Source of the DNA: Mucilaginibacter sp. L3T2-6
GTDB lineage: Bacteria > Bacteroidota > Bacteroidia > Sphingobacteriales > Sphingobacteriaceae
DNA: 64,000 nucleotides
Assembly: GCF_030519355.1 (NCBI RefSeq)
Contig: NZ_JAUMKC010000026.1
Location: forward strand, 1-64,000
Reading direction: 5' to 3'
Every line of letters starts with the position of its first letter. The stretch's first letter is position 1. Positions 1 through 9,500 of this stretch are shown here, piece after piece. The translations under genes and the position numbers were made by a program. A model generated the notes under the pieces. The model searched no databases. It worked only from the letters and a program-made list of their open reading frames with translations, and was not told where the DNA came from.

Positions 1-39
1 AGTTACAACAACAATAATTATATTTTTGAATTAATAAGT

Positions 40-1386
40 CTATAAAACACCAGTCCTAATTAAGGGAGGGTTACAATGCATTGAATGAAGATATTTTGTT
101 TGCGCGTCGCGTAATTGCTTTTGTTCTTCATTTTGAGAAGATTGAAGCGACCGGAGATAATCTATTACTGCAGTCTGCACGTTGTCCACTATGCTCCAGT
201 CTTTTTCAATATAAATGTCAGTAACACGATGTTCACCGTCAACATGGTTTAAAGCTTCGGCAATATCATCTTTGCTGATCCGGCATTTATTCCGGGCAAT
301 GCTTGCGAAGGTATGCCTTGCCCAATAGAATGTAATCTCTGGTATGCCGGTGATAGTTCTTAGTTGCCGCATCCCTTTGCTCAGAGCGGTATCAAGGCCG
401 TTATGGGTAGTGTACCTGCTTTTCAAAATACCAGCGTACTTTTCAAGAAACGGTCTTGCTTCGTCAACGATCTTAATGCTGATAAAGGCATTGTCGTCCC
501 GGACGCCCTCAGTTTTGGATCGGTTGTATTCCAAACGTTCTGCAGTTGTATCGTAGCCGTCAAGATTATAAAAGTCCACGGCGTTCATGCCGCATAAATA
601 AAAACTGGCAATAAATAGTTCTTTAGCCAGTTCGGCTCGGCTATTGGGTGGAACCTCACAATTCATGAAGGTGAGCAACTGCTCCGGTGTAATATTCCGT
701 TTTCGGGTACGCGGCGGCGCACCAACTTTATAAACCTCAAAAGGGTAATGCTTAATTCGGATAATACCCAAATCTTTGTTGTTGTACTTGCGGCAAGCTT
801 CATTAAACAAAGTACGCAGGTCCCGCATGTGAGGATAAATGCCGCCATCCTTTAAACCTTGCTCGGTGGTGGTGACTTCCTTTTGAAGATGATTAGTGCG
901 GATCATCGTTCTTTCGGTTCGCAGCCACTTATCATAGCGAAACAGCATGGCTGAATTGATTTCGATAATGGCAATGTTATCCCGGCCAAAGTAGTCAACG
1001 AGGCTGTTCCTCACCGTACGGTGGTTATCTGCCGAACCTCCGCGGCCGGCTTTACGCTCTTCGGCGATATGCTCATCGCAAAATTTGATAAAATCGACTT
1101 CCTCATCTTTATTGGACAAGTAAGCTTTCAGATCATCGCACGTAAAAAAATCAAGACGCGGCCCCAGTTCACCGATAGTGCGGCGGTAGCCATACAGCGT
1201 ATCGTCGAGTTGCTTCTGAATAAATTTATCTCTTATTTTCAGGTTTTTGTCGAGCTGCTTATCGGTAACGTATTGGTTTGTTTCGATGAAGCGCCTGACG
1301 TCTTTATGGAACACTTTGATTTGTACGTGGTAGGTCCCATCTTCTCTTTTAAATTGCTCGTAGACCACGGCATTAACAGTCGCCAT
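40..1386 (-). CDS. Tyrosine recombinase (phage/ICE-type integrase)
   Basis: This 448-residue protein belongs to the Bacteroidota integrase group with a SAM-like core-binding domain (about residues 95-200) and a C-terminal catalytic domain (about 230-410). Visible catalytic-domain landmarks are the RH pair at 357-358 in the box 'WARHTFAS', His381 in 'ALNHV', and the likely nucleophile Tyr392 in 'DIYIEKD'. The position of the first catalytic Arg (box I, 'CGMNAVDF') carries Asn268. Known Bacteroidota integrases such as IntDOT also lack Arg there. The gene lies just beyond the 3' end of a tRNA gene, the usual place for an integrase of an element inserted in a tRNA. The role in integration and excision is inferred from family and position. 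The rest of the element would lie left of the window. Confidence 0.9.
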   Translation of the reverse strand: MATVNAVVYEQFKREDGTYHVQIKVFHKDVRRFIETNQYVTDKQLDKNLKIRDKFIQKQLDDTLYGYRRTIGELGPRLDFFTCDDLKAYLSNKDEEVDFIKFCDEHIAEERKAGRGGSADNHRTVRNSLVDYFGRDNIAIIEINSAMLFRYDKWLRTERTMIRTNHLQKEVTTTEQGLKDGGIYPHMRDLRTLFNEACRKYNNKDLGIIRIKHYPFEVYKVGAPPRTRKRNITPEQLLTFMNCEVPPNSRAELAKELFIASFYLCGMNAVDFYNLDGYDTTAERLEYNRSKTEGVRDDNAFISIKIVDEARPFLEKYAGILKSRYTTHNGLDTALSKGMRQLRTITGIPEITFYWARHTFASIARNKCRISKDDIAEALNHVDGEHRVTDIYIEKDWSIVDNVQTAVIDYLRSLQSSQNEEQKQLRDAQTKYLHSMHCNPPLIRTGVL

Positions 1387-1531
1387 AACTTTTAATCGTT
1401 GGTCGCGAAAAACGGCGTGACGGAATAGTGACGGTTTTCCGCGAAGTTTAACAAAAAATTATGCAAATCCTGACGTTGTGCAGTAGTCCGGCGTCAGTAC
1501 CGTGGTTTGTGATAAACCGCTCAAATATACG
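1387..1531. other. Gap between integrase start and tRNA terminator
   Basis: No gene is visible. The stretch holds two direct copies of GTGACGG at 1417-1423 and 1428-1434 (11-bp spacing) and an inverted pair CTGACG/CGTCAG at 1470-1475 and 1492-1497. Repeats this close to an integrase and its presumed attachment site could be arm-type or excisionase sites, but this rests only on position. Confidence 0.4.
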
Positions 1532-1568
1532 AAAAAAGGCCATTTTGCATTACAAAATGACCTTTTTT
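1532..1568 (-). terminator. Intrinsic terminator downstream of the tRNA
   Basis: A 15-bp stem with one mismatch (1532-1547 with 1553-1568) encloses a 5-base loop. It begins with six A and ends with six T, so it can act in both directions. It sits 7 bp beyond the tRNA 3' end and most likely ends the minus-strand tRNA transcript. Confidence 0.85.
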
Positions 1569-1574
1569 GCTCTG

Positions 1575-1648
1575 TGCGCCCACCTGGGCTCGAACCAGGG
1601 ACCAAAAGATTATGAGTCTTCTACTCTAACCGACTGAGCTATAGGCGC
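1575..1648 (-). tRNA. tRNA with anticodon CAT (tRNA-Met or tRNA-Ile2)
   Basis: The minus strand folds into a full cloverleaf. The 7-bp acceptor stem pairs GCGCCTA with TGGGCGC (one G-T pair), the D arm starts GCTC, the anticodon stem GAAGA/TCTTT encloses loop CTCATAA, and the T arm is CCTGG-TTCGAGC-CCAGG, with discriminator A at 1575. The anticodon is CAT. Elongator Met and lysidine-modified Ile cannot be told apart with certainty by eye. CCA is not encoded. The 3' half is the probable attachment site for the adjacent integrase. Confidence 0.93.
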
Positions 1649-1783
1649 GGTTATTTTTGTGAGTTGCAAAGGTAAAAAATTCCTTGTTACTTAAAAATGA
1701 AATTGTGCAAATTGTATCTTTTTTACCACTCAATTTTTGTGCTTATTAGTATGTTTGTTATGTCAACAATTTAGCAACCTGCT

Positions 1784-2407
1784 ATGCCAGCTATCAAAAA
1801 CATAATTTTCGACTACGGCAACGTAATATTTATGCTCGATTTCCTGAAATCGCAAAAGGCATGGGAAGATATTGGCATCACCAATTCCAATGTATTCTAT
1901 GCGCACGGCGTGCAGGATCCGATCTTCACGGCATTTGAAGATGGCTCGGCCGATGCCACTCAGTTCCGTGAGTATATCCGCCAGAAAACCGGCAACCCCA
2001 ACCTGACTGATGAACAAATTAATAAAGCCTGGAATGGATTGCTTGTAGGCGTGCCCCACGGAAACCATGAGCTATTGCTTGATCTAAAGCTGAAATACCG
2101 CACATTTTTGCTAAGCAATATCAACCCTATCCACTACGATTACATAATGGATTACCTGGATAAAGAATTCGGCTTCAAAGGGAATGACCACCTGTTCGAG
2201 AAAGTGTACTACTCGCATATGGTGGGCAAACGCAAGCCGAACGCCGAGATATTCGAACAGGTATTGACCGAAAATAACCTCGATCCTGCGGAAACTCTGT
2301 TTATTGACGATAGTCCGCAGCATATTGCAAGTGCCTCAAAGCTTGGTATCAATACTTATTTGATGACAGCTCCGGATAATATCCAGGCTTTGAGATTTTT
2401 GCAGTAA
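1784..2407 (+). CDS. HAD-superfamily hydrolase (subfamily IA)
   Basis: This 207-residue cytosolic protein carries the four HAD motifs. Motif I is 'FDYGN' with nucleophile Asp10, motif II is Ser111 in 'LLSN', motif III is Lys149/Lys151 in 'GKRKPN', and motif IV is Asp175-Asp176 in 'FIDDSPQH'. The usual second Asp of motif I is Gly12, as in the YihX/epoxide-hydrolase-like branch ('FDxGN'). It is most likely a small-molecule phosphatase, perhaps acting on sugar phosphates; the substrate cannot be read from the sequence. It stands alone, convergent with the cytochrome gene 12 bp downstream. Confidence 0.88.
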   Translation: MPAIKNIIFDYGNVIFMLDFLKSQKAWEDIGITNSNVFYAHGVQDPIFTAFEDGSADATQFREYIRQKTGNPNLTDEQINKAWNGLLVGVPHGNHELLLDLKLKYRTFLLSNINPIHYDYIMDYLDKEFGFKGNDHLFEKVYYSHMVGKRKPNAEIFEQVLTENNLDPAETLFIDDSPQHIASASKLGINTYLMTAPDNIQALRFLQ

Positions 2408-2419
2408 TCGGTTCTTGCT

Positions 2420-3427
2420 TTAGTAAGAAGGCTTAACTCCCTTGCCTTTCCAATAATCAATAATAGGCTTGTAAGGGCCATATTTGTGCTGCGCTTCGGT
2501 AAACGGATCTTTGAACGGGCCCCTGTCATAATCTATTGCTTTTTCCTCAGCGTTGGGGTATTGGTATTCTTTTACAAACGGGCGTTGATGTATCTTGTCA
2601 TCGTTAATAAATGCAGCGAGATCCAATGCTTCGGCACTCGTTAAAAACGGCTTATCGTGGGTGGCCTTATCATAGGGCATGTTCGACACCAGCCACCGGG
2701 CCATCTTCACTACCCTGTGCATGCTTGATCCCGGCTGATAGGCTTTAGGTCCCCATAAGGGTGGATACTGATAAGTAACGTTATCCAAACGCATTTTACC
2801 TTGTCCATTGTCGCCATGGCAACGTGAGCAGTTAGCGGCGTATAACCGGGCGCCGGTAACAGGCGATGCCGCAGTGTCGGGCAGCTCTATTTCGGCGTTT
2901 TTCAACCCTAGTGTATTCTTGCCGACATTACATGAGTCACTCAGCCATTTAAGGTACGACATGATGCCTACCATTTCCCTGCTATCCAGGGGGAGCGGCT
3001 TTCCAAGGTGTGGATGCATAATACAGTTGTTAATTCGCTCCGCTAAACTCAGTACTCTTCCCTCCCTTGCGCGGTATGAGGGATAATTTCGAAACGCTGT
3101 AACCAAATTCAGTGAAAACGGCTTAGTGCCCGCGTCCTGATGGCAGTTGCTGCAATTCATCTTATTGCCCAGGTATTTGCCGTTAATACCGTCAGGTCCG
3201 ATATAATAGGCTGTCTTTAACAACAATTCCCGGCCGTATTTCACCGCTTCACCAAATTTGCCGGACGGTATTTTATTGGTATCGACAGTAACTATTGAGT
3301 CTGCCCTGGCTACAACAGTCTGCCCTTCATTTATATCACTGCCTTTGCTGCTTGTGCAAGCAGTATAAAACTGTATAACACCCGTTAGTAATATCAGTCC
3401 TATAGTATACAAGTATCTTTTTTTCAT
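2420..3427 (-). CDS. TsdA-like diheme c-type cytochrome lipoprotein
   Basis: The 335-residue protein has a lipoprotein signal with the acylated Cys at 24 and two heme c sites, CxxCH at 92-96 ('CSNCH') and at 200-204 ('CSRCH'). Around the first heme the text matches thiosulfate dehydrogenase TsdA: 'DAGTKPF', 'YPSYRAREGRV', then 'RINNC' with Cys135 where TsdA has its unusual axial Cys ligand, then 'GKPLP'. TsdA oxidises thiosulfate to tetrathionate or runs in reverse, so this protein probably works on sulfur compounds at the cell envelope. It is the last gene of the susC-susD-sulfotransferase operon, 22 bp after its neighbour. A different electron-transfer role remains possible. Confidence 0.85.
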   Translation of the reverse strand: MKKRYLYTIGLILLTGVIQFYTACTSSKGSDINEGQTVVARADSIVTVDTNKIPSGKFGEAVKYGRELLLKTAYYIGPDGINGKYLGNKMNCSNCHQDAGTKPFSLNLVTAFRNYPSYRAREGRVLSLAERINNCIMHPHLGKPLPLDSREMVGIMSYLKWLSDSCNVGKNTLGLKNAEIELPDTAASPVTGARLYAANCSRCHGDNGQGKMRLDNVTYQYPPLWGPKAYQPGSSMHRVVKMARWLVSNMPYDKATHDKPFLTSAEALDLAAFINDDKIHQRPFVKEYQYPNAEEKAIDYDRGPFKDPFTEAQHKYGPYKPIIDYWKGKGVKPSY

Positions 3428-3449
3428 TTCTTTACTCCTCTTCGTTATG

Positions 3450-4877
3450 TTAAGGTTTTAGATATGGCTCAAGCTCGCTGCCCCTGATAAATTCTGCACG
3501 ATAGGTCGGCACGGCTGTTTCCATCGTCCATAACAATGTTCCTTTTCTGTCGGTAAGTACTATAATGTGCCTTTTTGAGCAGCAAACCAATATGCAGGTA
3601 TCATTTATCATATAGGCGCTACCCATCCTGCCATTAAAAATCTGTTTGGGCAGTTTTATATACATGTCTATCCTCGACGATTGATTTTGTTCATCAATTT
3701 TCATCGCAAACACACCCGACTGCTGTTTTTCTACACCATTGTCAAAAAACATTAGATCACCTTGCTGATTGATATGCACAGCATGCGTCTGCGTAAAGTC
3801 GCATTCCGCAGGTTTAACAATCGTACCCCCCTTACCAAATTTCCAGATAACCTTTCCGCTTTTCGAATCTATCTTCCATATCTGCCCGTTGTTATAAAAT
3901 GATAGCAGGAAATTTCCGTCCCTATCATAACTCAGGCTGTTGGCATGCATCCAGTCTTTCTTTATTTTTAACAGATGTTTATCTTTTAGCGGGTCTAACG
4001 TATTAAACACACTCCATTGCCATAATTTTTTGCCGGTTTTATCCATAACGATAATTCCGTCGCCGCTTACGGTATCTTTGTCTTTACCACCGATTGCGCG
4101 AAGATCCATCACCTTTTTATCCACATAGATAGTAACGAGCTCGCCCTTATCATTTTTCAAAATCTCGTGATGAATATTGGCCGGAAGGTCATTCTGTCCT
4201 TTTTTTAAATGCAGTACCGTATCGCCCGATAAATTAAGTTCAAGTATTTCATGTCCGTAGCTGGTAGGCTCGTCATTACCGCCCATGATAGACAGCAAGG
4301 TATGGTCTTGTGTAAAATGCAATACCTTAAAGCCAAGGTCGGCAACCATGTGATACCAGCGGATTTCTGCTTTCCTGTCGACCAGGTAAGCCACGCCGGG
4401 TGCATAACGTTTGTTAATCAGCATCAGGCCGTCGTTAAACTCCCCGGGCGGGTTGATCGATTTAATCGTATCAGCCCTAAACTGATCCTGTAAAAACATC
4501 GGCAAGGCATTGGTTTTAAAAGTGTAAACTTTACTTATGGTGGCTGCATTTTTGTTTTTTGCCACGATACGATAAGCGTAGTCCGTTTCAGGAAATATGT
4601 TGCAGATAATCAGCCTGCCTTTCGAAGTATTCCTTGCAACTGTCGACGACCATTTTTTGGTACTATCCTTTTCTTTCCAATACTCTGCGTATATATCTGC
4701 AGGCGTGTTTGTGGTAACTTCCAGCTGGATTTTTAACTCATTGTTATTATGCAACCCGACGTGTATCTCGCTCAAAATAATTTTTCCGCTGCCTTCACAT
4801 CCCGAAAAAGCTATTGGGACCAGGAGCAACGCTATGCATCTTATTAAAAATTCGTATGGGTATTTATCTTGCATCAT
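3450..4877 (-). CDS. Aryl-sulfate sulfotransferase-like lipoprotein
   Basis: The 475-residue protein has a lipobox with Cys27, a fibronectin-III-like domain (about 30-125) and a beta-propeller region (about 150-470) with repeating strands such as 'ILELNLSGDTVLH' and 'IWKIDSKSGKVIW'. Conserved His in 'NIHHEI' (236-237), 'WMHANS' (311) and 'QTHAVH' (365) fit the active-site His set of PAPS-independent ASST enzymes, which move sulfate from one phenol to another in the periplasm. It lies between susD and a TsdA-like cytochrome, 22 bp from the latter. Whether it handles phenolic sulfates or a glycan-linked sulfate is unknown. Confidence 0.8.
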   Translation of the reverse strand: MMQDKYPYEFLIRCIALLLVPIAFSGCEGSGKIILSEIHVGLHNNNELKIQLEVTTNTPADIYAEYWKEKDSTKKWSSTVARNTSKGRLIICNIFPETDYAYRIVAKNKNAATISKVYTFKTNALPMFLQDQFRADTIKSINPPGEFNDGLMLINKRYAPGVAYLVDRKAEIRWYHMVADLGFKVLHFTQDHTLLSIMGGNDEPTSYGHEILELNLSGDTVLHLKKGQNDLPANIHHEILKNDKGELVTIYVDKKVMDLRAIGGKDKDTVSGDGIIVMDKTGKKLWQWSVFNTLDPLKDKHLLKIKKDWMHANSLSYDRDGNFLLSFYNNGQIWKIDSKSGKVIWKFGKGGTIVKPAECDFTQTHAVHINQQGDLMFFDNGVEKQQSGVFAMKIDEQNQSSRIDMYIKLPKQIFNGRMGSAYMINDTCILVCCSKRHIIVLTDRKGTLLWTMETAVPTYRAEFIRGSELEPYLKP

Positions 4878-4903
4878 CTACCTGCCTGGCTACTTTATTC
4901 AAA

Positions 4904-4926
4904 GCGGCGGGTTTAAAACCCACCGC
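4904..4926 (-). other. Intercistronic hairpin between susD and the sulfotransferase gene
   Basis: An 11-bp near-perfect inverted repeat with one wobble pair sits in the 67-bp gap. No U-run follows on the minus strand, so it is more likely an mRNA-processing or stability hairpin than a full terminator. It could lower expression of the two downstream genes relative to susCD. Confidence 0.6.
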
Positions 4927-4944
4927 TATAAAACAATTGCTTTA

Positions 4945-6468
4945 TTATTCCTGCCTGCCTGAATTATTTAAATTAGGGTTGACATTTACCTGGTTAAGCG
5001 GATAAGGGAAATATTGGTCGCGCGGCAGCTGCACCCTTGGAGTCTGACCTATGCGGGTCAGGTATGCGTTTACTACCTTATCATATTTGCCCATTCTTAA
5101 CAGGTCGGCGCGGCGCTTGCCTTCATAAAAGAACTCCCAGCCGCGTTCCTGTAAAATAGCGTCCCTTAAAGTCTCCTGGGTAAAATCGCCAAGTTTCAGT
5201 TCTTTTGCGTGCGAGCGGTCTTTTACCTGGTTGATCAGGCTGATGGATTCAGATGTAGGGCCGTTCAATTCATTTAGTGCTTCGGCGCGGGTTAACAGTA
5301 CATCGGCATAACGCAGTATGTCAACACTGTGGCCATCATAATAAGTTTTTCCGCTGTTGGGATCGGCATATTTGGTTGTGGCAACGTCAGGCATGTAAAA
5401 AACGCCATCCGGAGGGGTTGCACCTAAACTGGGGGCCTCTTCATGTTGCAGGCCATCAACACCCATGTACGATGGGAAAAAGCACTTTTTGCGATCGTCA
5501 GCATCGTCAAATGTGTGGTAAAAATCCCAGGTAACCGCGTAATATTGCCACCTGTCGGTAAGCACAGGGTGCAATAACGGGCCAAAGTGGTTCAGTAGTT
5601 CAGTGCCATTAACATTGGCATCACTCAACACCGAAAAGATGTTTTCTGAACACCATTTATTACTTTCTGCAAACAGCCCGGAATACGACGGATAAAGCTG
5701 ATAAACATTTAAATCCATTACCTGTTTAGCCATATCCGCGGCTTTTTGCCAGGCGTGTTGGCGCAGATATAGTTTGGCCAGTAAAGTCATTGCCGCACCC
5801 TTGGTAGCTCTGCCGGGGTCGCTGGTTGAGTAAAAGGTTTTTGCGTCATAATTAACCGGCAAGGTTGCAATAGCGCCTTGCAGATCATTTATCAAAAACG
5901 CCTCAATATCGGCAAGCGGAGTCACTTTGGCCTTAGCCGTATAGTTAGGGTCAACCAGGTCTTTTTCTGTGGCCAGTATCACCGGGCCCCACAGGTCGGT
6001 AAGGTCCATATAAGCTACAGCACGTAAAAATTTAATTTCCGATAAAAACTGGTTCTTTTCGGCATCGGTGATAGTTTTCATAGCCGATATATTCAAAATG
6101 GCATTATTAGCATTGGCCACCAGCTTGTATATCTGCCGCCAGTCTTCTGCAATCAAACCATTTGATGAGTTCCACTGAATTAGCGAAAGTTGGCCGGGGT
6201 CGCCGCCATACATACAGTGCCCCACATCGGTAGTAAGGTCTGTAAGCGCAAAATGCCTTACTGTCCAGTAGTCAAAGTTATCACCCACTGCGGGGCCTTT
6301 TAGACGGGCGTATACAGCATTAACCGCTGCAATGGCATCTGACTTTGTTTTAAAAGCGTTAGCACTGGTCAAACTGCTATAAACCTTGGGGTCGAGGTTC
6401 TTATTACAGCCAAACTGCAAAACTACAGCTGCTGCAACCATCGTTATTATATATCTTTTCATTTTCAT
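4945..6468 (-). CDS. SusD/RagB-family outer-membrane lipoprotein
   Basis: This 507-residue protein starts with a lipoprotein signal peptide ending at Cys21 ('LQFGC'). The SusD fold follows, with an N-terminal TPR-like part ('AVNAVYARLKG', 'EIKFLRAVAYMDLTDLWG') and a C-terminal part ('DILRYADVLLTRAEALNE', 'ILQERGWEFFYEGKRRADLLR') typical of the family. SusD proteins form the lid that captures glycans over a SusC transporter. It follows susC by 35 bp in the same operon. The ligand cannot be deduced from the sequence; genes nearby suggest an N-acetylhexosamine-containing or sulfated compound. Confidence 0.96.
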   Translation of the reverse strand: MKMKRYIITMVAAAVVLQFGCNKNLDPKVYSSLTSANAFKTKSDAIAAVNAVYARLKGPAVGDNFDYWTVRHFALTDLTTDVGHCMYGGDPGQLSLIQWNSSNGLIAEDWRQIYKLVANANNAILNISAMKTITDAEKNQFLSEIKFLRAVAYMDLTDLWGPVILATEKDLVDPNYTAKAKVTPLADIEAFLINDLQGAIATLPVNYDAKTFYSTSDPGRATKGAAMTLLAKLYLRQHAWQKAADMAKQVMDLNVYQLYPSYSGLFAESNKWCSENIFSVLSDANVNGTELLNHFGPLLHPVLTDRWQYYAVTWDFYHTFDDADDRKKCFFPSYMGVDGLQHEEAPSLGATPPDGVFYMPDVATTKYADPNSGKTYYDGHSVDILRYADVLLTRAEALNELNGPTSESISLINQVKDRSHAKELKLGDFTQETLRDAILQERGWEFFYEGKRRADLLRMGKYDKVVNAYLTRIGQTPRVQLPRDQYFPYPLNQVNVNPNLNNSGRQE

Positions 6469-6503
6469 GTTATTTGTATTGATGTTTAATGTCTGCCACG
6501 CAC

Positions 6504-9500
6504 CTACTGAAGCGAAAGTTTTATTCCTACGGTATAGGTTCTGAAAGCCGGGAAAGCACCGAAGTCCAAACCGCCGCCAGTATTTGACCCGTGCACATTA
6601 ACTTCAGGGTCAGTACCTTTATAAGAGGTTATCGTGAATAAATTTTGCGCCTCGCCATATATTCTTAAACCCTGTATATGCTTGATGTGCGAAAACAAGG
6701 TTTTTGGAAGGCTATAACCGAGCGACAGGTTTTTAAGGCGCACGTACGATGCATTTTCAACAAACCTAGAGTTTACATAGCTGCCGTAAGTGCTCAGGAA
6801 GTAGCCTTCGCGCGGTACATCGGTGTTTTCATTCTTACCGGCCACAAAACGGTTTAGCGCGTCAGTCGAAGTTGTCGACTCCAGCACCAGGCGGTTCATA
6901 TCGTATAAATAATAACCGAATGAGCTTTGGAAAAACACATTCAAATCAAATCCTTTATAGTGGAAATCGTTACCAAAACCTGCTGTAAAATGCGGGTTTG
7001 AATTGCCCAAATATGTCTGGTCTGCAGGGGTTATCTTTCCATCACCATTTACATCCTTATATTTCGGATCGCCTGGTTTCGAATCAGGCTGCGGCGAATA
7101 AGTTTCACCGGTTTTTATGACGCCCTCATATACATAGCCAAAAAGCTCGCCCAATTCCTGTCCGGGTACAAGCTTGGTAAACTGCCTGCCGGATACCGTT
7201 CCGCTCGGGTTAGCTGTGTTGGCGTCTATTTCAGTCACCCCGGGTGCAAGTGTTATGTCTTTTTGCTTGTTGTAAGCAATGTTAAAGTTCGTATTCCATG
7301 AAAAGCCGGAGCTGCGAATATTGTGTGACGTGATACCCAGTTCAATACCGGTGTTCCTTATCGAACCACCATTAACATATTGCGTAGTAAAACCATACTG
7401 TTGACCAATTGGTACCAGTATCAGCAGGTCGCTGGTTGTTTTGCGATAAAAATCGATGGTGGCGCTTAATCTGTCACCGGCAAATGTCATGTCTAAACCC
7501 GCATCAAACTGCGCTGTACTTTCCCATTTCAGGTTTGGGTTAGGCAGTGTTGCCGGTTCAATACCTACCTGTAAAGGACCGCCAGGAGCCAGTACGGTGC
7601 TATAGTTTCCGAAAGTAGTCAGGTACAAGTAGTTGGTTATACGGTCGTTACCAGTTATGCCATAGCTTACCCTCACTTTCAGGTCCGAAAAAGTATTCAA
7701 ATTTTTAACAAAATCCACATCGGTAAGCTTATATGCTAATGCGCCTGACGGGAAAAGACCGTACCTGTGGTTAGAGCCGAATTTTGAAGAACCGTCATAC
7801 CTTAATGTAAAGGTCGCCAGCAGCTTATCATCAAACGAATAATTTACCCTGCCAAAGTAGTCTGTAAGAGTCGACTGTGCTTTGTTACTTCCATACCCGT
7901 TAGTTAACGAACCTGCACTGAGGTTATAGTACAGGAATGCGTCAGTTGGAAACCCCTTGGCCGCAGCGCTTAATGACTGGCTTACATCCTTCTGATTTGA
8001 TGTACCCGCCAGCATGGTAAAGTCGTGTCTTTTATTGATGTTAAATTTGTAAGTAAAATAGTTTTCAACCAACCACCTGAATGAAGTGTATGATTGTTCA
8101 GCAGCCAACCCGTTGTTGGCAGCACCCGCAACGAGGGAACGCGGAGTATATTGCCCCAAAGTTGTCTGGCTGAATTCGCTGCCTGCATTCAAATGGTAGG
8201 TCAGGTTTTTCAATAACGTATAATCCAGCGTTACGTTACCGTTGATCAGTTTGTTGTCTGAATTGTTAGTTGGCTCAATAAGGTTAGCAAGTGCATTGTT
8301 CTTACCGTTATACCTGTAGTAGGTACCATCGGGGTTATATACCGGGATATTTGGCTGCGCCGTGAGAATACTAAATAAAGGAGCGGTTATATCGCCCGTA
8401 TACGATTGCAGATTTTGAAAAGTGCTGGCTCCATAAAAGTTTGCACCTATCTTGATGTCTTCATTCAGGTTCTTTTCAGTTCCTATCCTGGCCGAATATC
8501 TTTGCATGCTGGTATTCTTCAATACACCAACCTGGTTCAAATAACTGCCTGATACATAAAGCTTCGAGTTTTTATCGCCGCTGGTAATGCTTAAATTCCT
8601 GTTCTCAACCGTGGCATTTTGTGTTGCTATTTTCATCCAGTTTGTATTAGCCACCGGAAATCCCGCCGGAAAAATCGGCGGGTTACCGTCTTCTACGGCG
8701 GTTGCGTTCTGAATATCGGTGTATTGCTGCCCGGTTAATAACGACGGTTTATAAGTTAAAAATTGCTGCCCGTTGGCAACGTCAATGTCGATAGCTACCC
8801 TGCCTGCTTTGCCTTTTTTGGTAGTGATGAGCACAACGCCATTACCACCCCGCGAACCGTAGATAGCCGCCGCCGATGCATCTTTCAATACCTGAATATC
8901 TTCAATATCATTGGGATTTATAAGGTTCCCATTGTCTGATATAAAACCGTCAACCACATATAGCGGGGCATTGCTGGTATTGATAGAGTTACCGCCCCTT
9001 ATCGTTATAGATATAGCACCTCCCGGGGCAAAGTTGGTTTGCTGCACCTGCACGCCGGAAACCTTGCCTTGTATGGCCTGGCCAACGTTAGATGTGGTGC
9101 CGCCAAGATTCAGGTCATCGCCTTTTACTGAACCTACCGAGCCGGTAAGGTCTGTCTTTTTTACCGAGCCGTACCCAACCACCACAACTTCCTGCAGGGC
9201 AGTATTATTGTCACGCAGCGTTACAGTAATAAAGCTATTATCGTGTATGGTTACTTCTTTAGTTATATAACCGGTGTAGCTTATTACCAATACCGCACCC
9301 GGATCGGCGTCTATCGAAAAGTTGCCTGCCTGGTCAGTCAGGGTAACCTTTTGGGTGCCTTTAATTTTAACCGTAGCACCCGGTAAAGCAAAACCGGTGC
9401 TATCGACCACTTTTCCTTTTATTGCTGCCGCGGAGGTCTTTGACTTATAGGCCGGATTGCGGGAAACTGACGCAATTGCCGCTTCGGTAGCACAGCATAT

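Noticed and set aside
344..1395. Plus-strand reading frames opposite the integrase gene (up to 124 residues)
   Set aside because: They lie wholly within the integrase gene on the other strand and show no start signal or recognisable protein.
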